A stretch of 46,044 nt of DNA from an uncultured Christensenella sp. (GTDB lineage Bacteria; Bacillota; Clostridia; Christensenellales; Borkfalkiaceae), in contig CAJTUK010000009.1 in the NCBI GenBank assembly GCA_910579525.1, forward strand, positions 1-46,044, read 5' to 3'. The translations under genes were made by a program, and so were the position numbers. This document shows, piece after piece, positions 6,481 through 15,774 of the stretch; within the stretch, counting starts at the first letter, position 1, and the number at the start of each line of letters is the position of its first letter. The notes below the pieces were generated by a model that saw only the letters and a list, made by a program, of their open reading frames with translations, had not been told where the DNA came from and searched no databases.

Positions 6481-9400
6481 TTATGCAACTTCCGCTTCGT
6501 CCTCGTCGTCATCTTCATTGAGTATTTCTACAACAGGTTTTGCTTCCGTATCTTCGTCCATTACAATCGGGGCTTCTTGCTTGCCCAAGTCAAGTTCCGC
6601 ATCTATAGCCGCAAGTTCATTACGCAACTGCTCCGCTTCTTCTGCCTGCTCAAACGGTTGATCTACCTGTTCTTTTGCCGCCGTTAAATCTTGCTCATAC
6701 GCACGGCGTTTATCATGGCAGTATTCGATATGCTTTTCAAAACCGTTCAGACAGTTTTCCATACGCGATATAGTTCCCACATCGCTATCGGAAATATGTA
6801 CGGTGTAGCTGCCCGTTCCGACAAGTTTCAGGTTAAGTCCCTCGCTGTCTTTCATCTGAGGTACTATGGCAAAACCTTTCATATAGCCTACCGTTTTTCC
6901 AACGTACTCGCCCGATTTGACAACCTGAACCAACAATGCGCCCGCATCTTTTCTTTCTTCGTACTTGTTCTTGCCGACTTGTATCAAATCGTTTTCGTGA
7001 TCCTTGCGCAAGTTCAAGTCATCTTGCAACTCTGCAACTCTCTCGCCAATTTCAGTTATCTTTTCGGGGGTATGCAATATCTGTGTTTGCATCGCATAAC
7101 GGTTATCACGGTAAACCTTTTCCAAATCGCTCAACTGTCCTAACCGCATTTCGATTTCCATTTTTCTCTTGATTTTTGGATTATCGGAAGTTATGGCTTT
7201 TATCTCGGCAAATGATAATGTTGCATCGTCAATATCTTCCGCAACTCGTACCGATAAATCGCCACGGTTGATTTGTGATATAAACCTTTGCTTCGTTTCC
7301 AAAATCTGATATGAGTACGCATCGAAAGTACGCTTCGTAACATAGGTAAACAAATAGACTTCTTTATTCTCGTTGCCCTGCCTTACTATGCGCCCTTCGC
7401 GCTGTTCCAAGTCGCTCGGTCTGAACGGTGTGTCCAAGTGATGTAACGCAACCAACTTATTCTGAAAGTTCGTACCCGCACCGCACTTTTCGGTAGAGCC
7501 GAGGAACACTCGGACTTCGCCATTCCTTACCCTGTCGAAAATATCTTGCTTCTGCTGATCGGTTTTGGCTTCATGAACGTAGGCGATTTCTTCTTCGGGT
7601 ATTCCGCACTCGATTAGCTTGCGCTTAATATCGTTATATACATCAAAGTCCTGTTCAGGCTTATAATCGCCGTACATTTTCTTCGGGGTTGACATATCAC
7701 AGAACACAACTTGCGTACAACGCTGTTCTGCCGTATCCGACCAAATTTTATAGATATTATCTACGCAACGGTTAATCTTACTGTTGCTATCGTCGGGTAT
7801 CGTCGAATCATAACATCTCGGATCAAGCGCAATCATCTTACCGTCATGGGTAACGCATAGCATATTATCTTCCCACGGTTCAACACCGCCGTCTGCAATT
7901 TTCTCGGAACGCTTTACAATATCGTCATTGAGTTGCAATATCGTTTCGGTAGGTTCTAACTGCTCGACAACCTTTTTTGCTTCCGGCACGGGCAAGTTCA
8001 GCATATCTGCCGTTTTTACATCTGCGAAACTGCGATACATTTTCAAGAGTTCGGGCAAGTTCGTGAACTTTGCAACCCTTGTTCTCGTTCTGTAACCCTG
8101 TCCGCTCGGCGCAAGCTCTAATGCTGTAACAGTTTCTGTAAAATTAGCCGCCCACAAGTCAAAGAACTGAAACTCCGCTTCACGCAAACCGTTTCTCTGC
8201 AAATAGGTCTGCAACGTATACATTTCAACAAGTGAATTGCTAATCGGCGTACCTGTCGCAAAGACTACACCTCTGTCGCCACCGCGTATCTCGCCTATGT
8301 ATTCACACTTCAAGTCCATGTCCGAAGAACGTTGCGACATAGCCCTGCTTATGCCTGCTACGTTATTCATCTTCGTAAAGATAAACTTGTTCTTGTACTT
8401 ATGCGCTTCGTCCACGAAAATGTAATCTACGCCCAAGTCCTCGAACTGCAACAAATCATCTTTCTTTTCCGCGCTCGCCAATTTTTCAAGCTGCGCTCTC
8501 TTGTTCTTTAACGTGCGTTCTAAGTCTTTAATTCTAATGCGCTCGCCCTTTTCTTCTTTTGCCTGTCGAATGCCTATCTCAATTTCGGATATTTCCCTGT
8601 TCAGACGTTCTTCCTGTCTTTGCCGTGAAATGGGTATCTTCTCGAAACTCGACATAGCGATAACCACCGCATCCCAATCGCCCGTTGCCACCTTTGCGAC
8701 AAACCTTTTACGGCTCGTCTTTTCAAAGTCTTTCTTTGTTGCCATAAGCACGTTGGCGTTTGGATAGAGCGTTCTGAACTCGTTAGCCCATTGAACAACC
8801 AAGTGATTAGGCACAACGATTATAGGCTTCTTTGCCGTACCGCACTCTTTGAGCTTCATACAGGCAGCCGCAATCTCGAATGTTTTACCCGCACCCACCG
8901 AATGATGCAACAGTACGTTATTGCCCTGCAACATACGCGCAACGGCATCTTTCTGATAAGGCTTCAAGGTTATTTCAGGGTTCATGCCCGGAAACTCCAA
9001 ATAGCTTCCGTCGAACTGCGGTACAACCGTTGTGTTGTAGATTTCGTTGTACTTGTTTACAAGGTGTTCTCGTCTGTGTGGCTCATCGAAGATCCAACGC
9101 TTGAACTCGTCGTATATCTTCCTCTGTCTTTCTCTTACGGCAACCGTTTCCTTTTTATTGGTAACGCGCTTCTTCTTGCCGTCCTCCTCGACTTCGTCCG
9201 ATATGGTAGGCGTTTGCTGATTAAGGCAACGCTCGAATATCTGAAATGCGTCCATTCTTTCCGTACCGAATACCGAACGTGCTTTTACGCTGTGGCGTAG
9301 CCATGCCGGTCTATCTACTTTCCACTCGCCCGTTATCGAATTGAAGCTAACGTTGATGTCATCGACATAATACGAATTGACATCAAGCAACTCACAAATG

Positions 9401-12294
9401 AACTGCTTATAGTATTTCGTATCAACCCACTTAACGCCGATCTTCACGGAAATATCGTTTGCCTCCAACGGCGCGGGCTGTGCTAACCGTAACGCTTCCA
9501 CGTTCCTTTTGAACGCATCATTGTGTTCGGCAATCCACTCAGCCTGTTTCAGCTTTTTGCGAACATTGCCCGACAGATATTCAGATGCGTCCTCCCAACC
9601 CAAGTACGGATCGTTCTCGTCCATTACGCATTTCGACGGATTACGGTAAACCTTATCGCCAAGTTCTTCTACAACCTCGTCGTATGTCTTACCTGTCAAC
9701 TGCTTGATTACTCGCAAGTCAACCACACCGCGCTCACTCTTGCAAACGTTAAGCGCGTCCATTACGTTATTGCAATGCGTAACTTTCTGATAAGGCTTTA
9801 TCGTGCGTTTAGAGAATACGTCCGTCTTTTCCGCTGTGCCTGTTTTCTCGTCCACTTTCTCTATGGAAATCAACAAAGCGTAATCGGCATCTTCACGGAA
9901 CAGACTGCGGTTGAGTTTTGAATTGACTATACCGTATGTCTTGACGAACTTATCATACTCACGGTTAAGCGTTCTCTGCTCGTTCTGTAAAACTTCGTCC
10001 GTACAGTTTTCAAGCTGAACGTTCAACACCTTTCGTACCTGTTCACGCAGACCGATAAGCGCACGCATACGGTCCATATTCGTTCTCGAAATATCACACG
10101 CATACAGCGTGTCCTGCTCTCTCTGATACAGCGTATTTCTGATAAAGGTATAGCAATAATTTTTTAAGTCCTTGTGCTCATCGTCAATCGGTAGTTCTGC
10201 TTCCGCAACCGCTTGTCCCACAGGTATGGCTTTCTTTTCGTCATACACACTTTCGGGTAGCATAGCAACCGCATCTGCAATAGCTTTGCCAAGTTCCCTA
10301 TCGTCAGGTAAAAGTTCCGTTTCGTCATCGCCGCCGTACATTGACTTATGCTGTACCATTGTACCGAGCAACATTTCAGGGTGTTCGATAAAGTATTGAT
10401 TGACGGGAACGCCGTTATCGTCAATGCCTACATTGATCCAACTGTCCTTTGCCTTTTCAACGATTTTATCTCGTTTCTGAAAGAACAAAATGTCTGCCGT
10501 TACTTCCGTTCCTGCGCTCGTCTTAAACGCATTGTTCGGCAAACGAATTGCGCCCAACAGCTTTGCACGGTTAGCGATATACTGTCTTACATCGCTGTCC
10601 TTTTTGTCCAATGTTCCTTTGGTCGTAATAGCCGCAATAATTCCACCCGGTCTAACCTTATCTAACGACTTAGCAAAGAAGTAGTTGTGTATATAAAAGC
10701 CGAATCGGTTGTATCTCGGATCGTGTACTTTGAACGCGCCGAATGGTACGTTTGTTATTACACCGTCGAAAGAGTTGTCAGCAAAGTTAGTTTTCTCGAA
10801 GCCCTGAACTTTGACTTTGGTTTCGGGGTACAAAAGATTTGCAATGTTACCCGTTATCTCGTCAATCTCTACGCCGTAGGTTTCCTTTGCGTTGAAAGTG
10901 TCGGGCAACAGTCCGATAAAGTTACCGATACCCATTGCAGGTTCAAGTATCTTACCGCGCTCAAAGCCGATACGTTTCAAGCCTGCATATACGCCGTCTA
11001 TTAGCGTTTTGGGCGTGTAATGCGCCGACAGCACAGACTCTCTTGCCAAGCGATATTCGTCTGCATCAAGCAATTCCAAAAGTTCGTGATACTCTTTGTT
11101 CCATTCGGGCTTATCGGGATCGAACGCATAAGCAAGACCGCCCCAACCGACGTACTTGGAAAGCACACGCTTTTCTTCGTCCGTTGCCGTTCTGCCCACT
11201 GCACGGATTTCGTGCATGAGCTTGATTGCATCTACGTTCTGACGGAAGCGTGTTTTTGCGCCTGTGGCGTATTCAAAGTTCTCGTCTGTTAAACGGTAGT
11301 TATGAACGGCTGATACACTACTTCCGACAGCACCGTTTCCTCGATTACCTGCTCGGATTGGCGAAGGCTCTGCAATTTCGTCAGGAAACTCGAAGTTGAG
11401 TTGTTCGCTTCCGTTGTCTTTTCCAACTGCACCCTCAAGGTGATCGCCTGCCTCTGTATCGCTGTCAAGTGCTGTGAGAGTTGCCCCGTCATCAACAATA
11501 TCTGATACTCTCTCGGATGCTCTGATTTCAAATATTCCCGACGTAAGTTCCCATAACGAAAGTTGCGAATAGTTATTTGTTTCATTGTTATCTTCCTCCA
11601 AACGAAAACTTTGCTTTGCCGTTTTCTGCCGTTCTTTCTCTTTCTTTTTTTCTTCCCGTGCCTGTTCTTCTTCGATTATCGCTTCGCGCAAGCCTTCCGA
11701 TATTTCCAAGACTTCCATGCAAAGCCGAAAGTTCGTATCGTCATCAAACGGTAACGGGGCTATATCTACACCATTATTGCCCGTGTAGGTTGCCAAGCAT
11801 TGCGTTACACCTTCGGTAAGACAAGCAAGATACTCTTCAGTGTATTCGTCGGTGTCGCCCTCCGCAACGTGTTCCTGACAATACCGATATACCGCCGCTT
11901 GCACTTCTCTCTCGCCATTTTTCGGAACGCCGAATAGAACGTTTTGCCGATTGATACAGTCCCGTAACTGACTTTCACGCATTTTGTGTTGTACGCCGTG
12001 ATAACGCTCACTACCGTATGTCTGAGAAATATCGAATACAAACACTTTGCGATTCGGTCTGTTTTCATCGTAGTAAACAATGCCGTGTTCCCCGCGCTTT
12101 ATTCTGCGGTTGTCTTGGTTGTGCCAATCGTCAAAAGTTTTACATACCGTTACACTCGGTCTCGACGCATATATCTGAACGCTGTTCCAAAATGATATAT
12201 GTGGATTATTTGTGAGAAAAGCGTAAAACCCAGCCAATCTTGCACCACTTTGAAAGATGCTGTTTATTCTCTCACTTGCTTGTTCTGCTCTCAT
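6481..12294 (-). CDS. Giant LtrC/ArdC-like N6-methylase/SNF2-type helicase protein
   Basis: 1937 residues. Residues 1-110 resemble the ArdC/LtrC ssDNA-binding domain (FWNSVQIYASRPS, IKRGEHGI, VFVFDIS). Around 375-530 lies an adenine methyltransferase-like domain with motif I ILEPAMGIGNF (about 449) and NVPFG (515-519) in place of NPPY. A superfamily 2 helicase follows: GAGKT about 1134, DEAH about 1295, ATGTPISNS about 1346 and QREGRIVRQG about 1631. Residues 1235-1275 look coiled-coil. The acidic C-terminus ends DEDEAEVA. Such proteins are common in Bacillota ICEs and large plasmids and are thought to protect or process DNA on transfer; the altered NVPFG motif leaves methylation activity uncertain. 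RBS AGAGGGG precedes ATG 12294. It is the last gene of the long accessory operon. Confidence 0.85.
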   Translation of the reverse strand: MRAEQASERINSIFQSGARLAGFYAFLTNNPHISFWNSVQIYASRPSVTVCKTFDDWHNQDNRRIKRGEHGIVYYDENRPNRKVFVFDISQTYGSERYHGVQHKMRESQLRDCINRQNVLFGVPKNGEREVQAAVYRYCQEHVAEGDTDEYTEEYLACLTEGVTQCLATYTGNNGVDIAPLPFDDDTNFRLCMEVLEISEGLREAIIEEEQAREEKKKEKERQKTAKQSFRLEEDNNETNNYSQLSLWELTSGIFEIRASERVSDIVDDGATLTALDSDTEAGDHLEGAVGKDNGSEQLNFEFPDEIAEPSPIRAGNRGNGAVGSSVSAVHNYRLTDENFEYATGAKTRFRQNVDAIKLMHEIRAVGRTATDEEKRVLSKYVGWGGLAYAFDPDKPEWNKEYHELLELLDADEYRLARESVLSAHYTPKTLIDGVYAGLKRIGFERGKILEPAMGIGNFIGLLPDTFNAKETYGVEIDEITGNIANLLYPETKVKVQGFEKTNFADNSFDGVITNVPFGAFKVHDPRYNRFGFYIHNYFFAKSLDKVRPGGIIAAITTKGTLDKKDSDVRQYIANRAKLLGAIRLPNNAFKTSAGTEVTADILFFQKRDKIVEKAKDSWINVGIDDNGVPVNQYFIEHPEMLLGTMVQHKSMYGGDDETELLPDDRELGKAIADAVAMLPESVYDEKKAIPVGQAVAEAELPIDDEHKDLKNYCYTFIRNTLYQREQDTLYACDISRTNMDRMRALIGLREQVRKVLNVQLENCTDEVLQNEQRTLNREYDKFVKTYGIVNSKLNRSLFREDADYALLISIEKVDEKTGTAEKTDVFSKRTIKPYQKVTHCNNVMDALNVCKSERGVVDLRVIKQLTGKTYDEVVEELGDKVYRNPSKCVMDENDPYLGWEDASEYLSGNVRKKLKQAEWIAEHNDAFKRNVEALRLAQPAPLEANDISVKIGVKWVDTKYYKQFICELLDVNSYYVDDINVSFNSITGEWKVDRPAWLRHSVKARSVFGTERMDAFQIFERCLNQQTPTISDEVEEDGKKKRVTNKKETVAVRERQRKIYDEFKRWIFDEPHRREHLVNKYNEIYNTTVVPQFDGSYLEFPGMNPEITLKPYQKDAVARMLQGNNVLLHHSVGAGKTFEIAAACMKLKECGTAKKPIIVVPNHLVVQWANEFRTLYPNANVLMATKKDFEKTSRKRFVAKVATGDWDAVVIAMSSFEKIPISRQRQEERLNREISEIEIGIRQAKEEKGERIRIKDLERTLKNKRAQLEKLASAEKKDDLLQFEDLGVDYIFVDEAHKYKNKFIFTKMNNVAGISRAMSQRSSDMDLKCEYIGEIRGGDRGVVFATGTPISNSLVEMYTLQTYLQRNGLREAEFQFFDLWAANFTETVTALELAPSGQGYRTRTRVAKFTNLPELLKMYRSFADVKTADMLNLPVPEAKKVVEQLEPTETILQLNDDIVKRSEKIADGGVEPWEDNMLCVTHDGKMIALDPRCYDSTIPDDSNSKINRCVDNIYKIWSDTAEQRCTQVVFCDMSTPKKMYGDYKPEQDFDVYNDIKRKLIECGIPEEEIAYVHEAKTDQQKQDIFDRVRNGEVRVFLGSTEKCGAGTNFQNKLVALHHLDTPFRPSDLEQREGRIVRQGNENKEVYLFTYVTKRTFDAYSYQILETKQRFISQINRGDLSVRVAEDIDDATLSFAEIKAITSDNPKIKRKMEIEMRLGQLSDLEKVYRDNRYAMQTQILHTPEKITEIGERVAELQDDLNLRKDHENDLIQVGKNKYEERKDAGALLVQVVKSGEYVGKTVGYMKGFAIVPQMKDSEGLNLKLVGTGSYTVHISDSDVGTISRMENCLNGFEKHIEYCHDKRRAYEQDLTAAKEQVDQPFEQAEEAEQLRNELAAIDAELDLGKQEAPIVMDEDTEAKPVVEILNEDDDEDEAEVA

Positions 12295-12309
12295 TTTCCC
12301 CTCTGTCTT

Positions 12310-12831
12310 TTACTCGGCTTCTGCGCTCACATACTTTTTTTGTTTCTCATCATATACAAAGCTACCGTCGCCCCATAGTTCACGATAGAGCGTTATTGCA
12401 TCTTGACTGAGCCTGTCGTAATCTTCGCTCTCAACTTCGTACCCGCCGTAAAACACCTTATAACCTGCCGCCGTAGCCGAATTATCGCAATATTCATACC
12501 TTACGCTGAAATTGGGTTGCGCTTCTGATATTGCCTGTGCAATTTTCTCAACCGCATCGTGTGAATCAAAGTAAATCAGATTGCCGAGCATTGGCGGGTT
12601 GCCCTCGCCCTCGAAGTATATCTGTGTATTTGATGCACCTCGTATCGTTCCCCATTTTTCCAAACACTCTTGCTCGTTGTGTTCGTCCTTGACAGGAATG
12701 ATTTCCGCAAAGTCAATTACCTTATCAACATCGCTTTTGGGATCAGCCTTTAATATGCTTTCAATATACTCTTTTATCTGTGCATTATAATCGCCCGTGA
12801 TACACAGCAAATTGCCCATTGTATCGCTCAT
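12310..12831 (-). CDS. Api92/YubB-like ferredoxin-fold protein
   Basis: 173 residues. The order ECLEKWGTIRGASN, a FDSHDAVEKIAQAISEAQPNFSVRYEYCD segment and AAGYKVFYGG resembles phage/plasmid Api92- or YubB-type proteins, which pair a WGTKW-like motif with a later aromatic ferredoxin-like fold. Their function is unknown. The C-terminus, KKYVSAEAE, shares the acidic tail seen in neighbouring genes. It lies 15 bases upstream of the giant helicase gene in the same operon. Confidence 0.45.
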   Translation of the reverse strand: MSDTMGNLLCITGDYNAQIKEYIESILKADPKSDVDKVIDFAEIIPVKDEHNEQECLEKWGTIRGASNTQIYFEGEGNPPMLGNLIYFDSHDAVEKIAQAISEAQPNFSVRYEYCDNSATAAGYKVFYGGYEVESEDYDRLSQDAITLYRELWGDGSFVYDEKQKKYVSAEAE

Positions 12832-12835
12832 ACAG

Positions 12836-13080
12836 TTAACTCATCTCTGATTTTTCTTCAACTTGATAATCGTCCGCGACATCGTAAACGATATGTCCGC
12901 ACGAAATAAGCTGCGAGCCACATACAGGGCAACGTTCTATATCACAACCTTCTTTATGTTGTTTCCGAATTGTGCGCCACAATCGTCGCAAATGGCATTG
13001 GGATTTCCCTCGTCCCAATCGCCGACATCGCCAACTTTAATCGGATCGTATAATTTTCCGTCAATTAAAAATTTCGACAT
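12836..13080 (-). pseudogene. Frameshifted small zinc-ribbon gene
   Basis: From ATG 13080 (preceded by GGAG, overlapping the end of the upstream gene) the frame reads MSKFLIDGKLYDPIKVGDVG...AICDDCGAQFGNN and then stops. In the next frame the sequence continues EGCDIERCPVCGSQLISCGHIVYDV...EEKSEMS to a stop at 12836-12838. The halves supply CxxC and CxxC of one zinc ribbon. The span of 245 bases is one short of a codon multiple, so a single-base indel near 12965-12980 explains the break. It is either a recent pseudogene or a sequencing/assembly indel. Confidence 0.65.
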
Positions 13081-13316
13081 ATCACATCTCCAATTTTTTT
13101 GTTTGCCTGCTGCAACGCTTGGTTTGCATCGTAGGCATACAGATTTTCGCCGACATACGGATTTTGTCCGAACTCGTCAAGCCAATTCCGAAATTCGGTC
13201 TTGCCCATATACTCGAATCTGTGCCGTGATGCAAGCTCGCTTTTGATAAAACTCTTTGCTCCCTTAAACGCTTTCTTGGTGGTTTCATTGTAGAAAAGCC
13301 GCTCTACTTTCGGCAT
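13065..13316 (-). CDS. Hypothetical 83-residue protein
   Basis: Reads MPKVERLFYNETTKKAFKGAKSF then EFRNWLDEFGQNPYVGENLYAYDANQALQQANKKIGDV. I do not recognise a family. It looks like a compact alpha/beta protein with an amphipathic C-terminal helix. Its last 16 bases overlap the start of the zinc-ribbon gene, consistent with coupled translation in the accessory operon. Confidence 0.6.
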   Translation of the reverse strand: MPKVERLFYNETTKKAFKGAKSFIKSELASRHRFEYMGKTEFRNWLDEFGQNPYVGENLYAYDANQALQQANKKIGDVICRNF

Positions 13317-13325
13317 CTCGCCTTT

Positions 13326-13451
13326 TTACAAATTGCTGATATACCAAACGTTTGCAACTTTCGATTTCAGAAGCGGCACGTCCGAAACGTATTCAAAGTA
13401 TTCATAGCTTGTTTTGGCGTAACCGCCTTTTGCAACGTCTACCGTTTTCAA
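13326..13451 (-). CDS. Possible small ORF or gene remnant
   Basis: A 41-codon frame reads KTVDVAKGGYAKTSYEYFEYVSDVPLLKSKVANVWYISNL to a TAA at 13326-13328. The composition looks protein-like. The only start is a TTG at 13451, one base after an AGAAAGG, which is too close for efficient initiation. An in-frame TAG lies four codons before the TTG. Its position between two operon genes and two broken neighbours suggests a gene that has lost its start. Confidence 0.4.
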   Translation of the reverse strand: MKTVDVAKGGYAKTSYEYFEYVSDVPLLKSKVANVWYISNL

Positions 13452-13464
13452 ACCTTTCTTCTAC

Positions 13465-14280
13465 TTACAGTTCAGCTTCGCTTTTATGTTTTATTGCCTG
13501 CTCTACCGTTTTGCCTGTAAATTCTGCAAACGCTTCTTTTGCATCGTAAAAACCAAGCGATTCCCACAACTCGTTTCCTTCGTGCGTTCCGTCAGCTTCG
13601 GGTTGTATGTTTCCGACAAGAATAAAGGTCTGTGCGGGTGAACAATGCTTTTTCATAAGAGTTACATTAACCGAAGAATCGGTTTTTAGCCGCGCCGAAC
13701 ACATAGTGGTATTTTCTATGCTTGCATATTTGATTGTCTTGCAATTATCGTCAAGCAATACTTCTTGCGGCTTTTCCCCGCTTACGCCCCAATCCTGTAA
13801 AACATAAAGCATTTCGTTTTGTTGATCGCCAAAAGCTTCGCTTAATACGCCGCATAACGCATTGCTTTTATACGTTTCGTTCTCGCCAATTTCCAAGATG
13901 TAGTTATACGTTTCAGGCGAAAACCTAATCAAACAGATGCCTTTATGCTCTATTTTTTTGTTCTTGTTGAGTACAAAAACATCAGTAGTAAATACTTGAT
14001 TTGCCTGCAAACGTTCTTCCGCATCGTCATAATGGTTACTGTTATATTCCAAAGGAATCATATTTTTACCGTGTCGGCACTTAAAGTCATGGAACATATA
14101 TGTATGCCAACAACTGCAATCGTCCGAAAGAAAATGAACGGGATCAATTATTTGCTTAATACCGATTTTCTTGTTTCCCCTGAAAAAACTGTCTCCGACT
14201 TGGTAACGCACTCTGCCTATATATACAAAGTCTTTACCTTCAATTAACTTCTTTTCTTCAACTTCCTTTCTTGTTAGCAT
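13465..14280 (-). CDS. Hypothetical 271-residue protein
   Basis: Start ATG 14280 (MLTRKEVEEKKLIEGKDFVYIGRVRYQVGD) is set by GGGGGG five bases upstream; the longer frame runs into the preceding gene. Contains a Cys/His group, CSCWHTYMFHDFKCRHGKN, around residues 55-73 that could bind metal, then mixed alpha/beta sequence. No family recognised. It ends in KSEAEL, part of the recurrent acidic tail of this operon. Cytoplasmic, with no signal peptide or membrane segment. Confidence 0.6.
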   Translation of the reverse strand: MLTRKEVEEKKLIEGKDFVYIGRVRYQVGDSFFRGNKKIGIKQIIDPVHFLSDDCSCWHTYMFHDFKCRHGKNMIPLEYNSNHYDDAEERLQANQVFTTDVFVLNKNKKIEHKGICLIRFSPETYNYILEIGENETYKSNALCGVLSEAFGDQQNEMLYVLQDWGVSGEKPQEVLLDDNCKTIKYASIENTTMCSARLKTDSSVNVTLMKKHCSPAQTFILVGNIQPEADGTHEGNELWESLGFYDAKEAFAEFTGKTVEQAIKHKSEAEL

Positions 14281-14290
14281 TGTTCCCCCC

Positions 14291-14980
14291 TTACATCTCA
14301 GGCTCGTCAGGCTCACGCTCTTTTTCCGCACAGCCGCTTGCGCCGCCCGTCCAACCTGCCTCAAGTTCCTCGGCGATCTTCTCTGCTTCGGCATTTGCTA
14401 CGCCGAGAAAATTGTATCTTTCCCAACGGCAACGTTCACCGTCAGCGCAAAAGTAACCGTAACAAGCATTACCCGACGCACTTGGTGTTACACCGAATCC
14501 CGACTGTACACGAAACAACTGATATTCGGGCTTACGGTATTTCTCGCATAATTTATCAAGCGGAATAATACAAACTTTGCCCGAATTGTCTAACGCACCG
14601 TCGGCAGGTGCTTCATACATTGTTCTGCAACAGTCCGCTTTCGTAAACTCCTTCAAATCTCTATCGGAAAGCATTGTTTCCATAGCGATAAGTTGCTTGT
14701 TGTATTTAACGGTCAGTTCATTGATTTTCTTTTGTTCTTCGGCAATGAACTTGCGGCGTTCATAGATAAAACGTTCCGTCTTTTCCTTGAGTCGCGTTCC
14801 GTCTTCTATTGTAGTCTCAACTATCAAGTTTTGATTTGTCTCATCAAATTCCGCATAATAGTCTCTTATTTTTCTATCGCCTTTATCGTACAAGTGCGGA
14901 AAAGCTTCGTACATTTTATAGATATGAGTATCGCCGTTTTCGTCTTTGAATTTGTCCAACTGTTTATTTACTAAAATCAT
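14291..14980 (-). CDS. Hypothetical 229-residue protein
   Basis: ATG 14980 lies five bases after AAGGGG and is preferred to the GTG at 14986, which overlaps the RBS region. The middle (about 75-120) is a charged helical segment (FIYERRKFIAEEQKKINELTVKY), probably coiled-coil. The C-terminal third is Cys/aromatic rich (ACYGYFCADGERCRWERYNFLGVANAEAEKIAEELE), resembling the ACYAYCC...WRYCN pattern of the protein at 22339-22758. The two may share a small domain. It ends EPDEPEM. Function unknown. Confidence 0.6.
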   Translation of the reverse strand: MILVNKQLDKFKDENGDTHIYKMYEAFPHLYDKGDRKIRDYYAEFDETNQNLIVETTIEDGTRLKEKTERFIYERRKFIAEEQKKINELTVKYNKQLIAMETMLSDRDLKEFTKADCCRTMYEAPADGALDNSGKVCIIPLDKLCEKYRKPEYQLFRVQSGFGVTPSASGNACYGYFCADGERCRWERYNFLGVANAEAEKIAEELEAGWTGGASGCAEKEREPDEPEM

Positions 14981-14989
14981 ATTCACCCC

Positions 14990-15193
14990 TTACATTTCCG
15001 CTTCGGGCTTGCTCTGCAACGCCCGCTGATCTTCAATAAAATGGTTAGCCGCCAACCTCGCATTTTCGTTTAACTGTCTTTCTGCGGTCTATACCGTTTC
15101 AGCTTTCTTGAACGTGGCAAACACTCTCACAACTGATTCCCTTACTTTATCGCAAATATCAAGCTCTTTGTTTTTAAAAGTATTTCACGTCAT
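14990..15193 (-). pseudogene. 68-codon frame interrupted by TGA and TAG
   Basis: The frame starts with an ATG overlapping the upstream stop (ATGA) and ends at TAA 14990-14992, keeping one frame throughout, yet codon 3 is TGA (15185-15187) and codon 35 is TAG (15089-15091). Between the stops it reads NTFKNKELDICDKVRESV...FATFKKAETV, then TAERQLNENARLAANHFIEDQ and ends PEAEM. It looks like a helical protein with the operon's usual tail and start coupling. Two nonsense mutations make a decayed gene most likely. Confidence 0.6.
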
Positions 15194-15774
15194 TGCATTT
15201 CCGTCCCAAATATTTTTGATATATCCGCTCTTGATGCTACCCCAATCCCTATCAGTCTGTTCAAGCAATAATTCCGATAATCTTTATCTTTCCATTTGAC
15301 ATTGTAAAATTCGTTATAACAGACAGGTGTCTGCCTTTTGCGGTCTAAATCATTGACAAATTCAGATAAGTATACTTTTTCATACGCCAAATGCGCTTCA
15401 ATCCAATAGCCGTTTTCGTCTGAATCGTTACACCACTCGTTCCATAACGAATCGGGATGTTGCCATGTCAGTTCATCAAAGAGTTCTGCCGCCAAGCCTT
15501 CACTATTCGTAAGATTGATTAAGTCTTGTCGGGTATAATGCGCTTGCAATTCGTCCGCAGATACGCGCTCTGACTTGTTTTTGGGAAAACCGTATTCAGG
15601 AATATAGACTATTTCGTTTTTGTCCTTATACCGCCACGGCTCGTGAAACGCTACGCTGTTTTTATAAATAAAACCGCCGCTACCGCCGTTTACGCAATAT
15701 TCGCTTGAATACAGATATTGTCCGTCTTTCCTTTTTTCCTTTCTGCCACGATTTTCGTCCTTATATCTTGCCAT
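15190..15774 (-). CDS. Hypothetical 194-residue protein
   Basis: ATG 15774 directly follows the upstream TAA. The sequence is rich in Tyr, Trp and Asp/Glu (SLWNEWCNDSDENGYWIEAHLAYEKVYLSEF), with a basic N-terminus (RGRKEKRKDGQYLYSS). It has no membrane segment or signal peptide. It ends IFGTEMQ. No family recognised. It belongs to the run of tightly packed accessory genes. Confidence 0.6.
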   Translation of the reverse strand: MARYKDENRGRKEKRKDGQYLYSSEYCVNGGSGGFIYKNSVAFHEPWRYKDKNEIVYIPEYGFPKNKSERVSADELQAHYTRQDLINLTNSEGLAAELFDELTWQHPDSLWNEWCNDSDENGYWIEAHLAYEKVYLSEFVNDLDRKRQTPVCYNEFYNVKWKDKDYRNYCLNRLIGIGVASRADISKIFGTEMQ

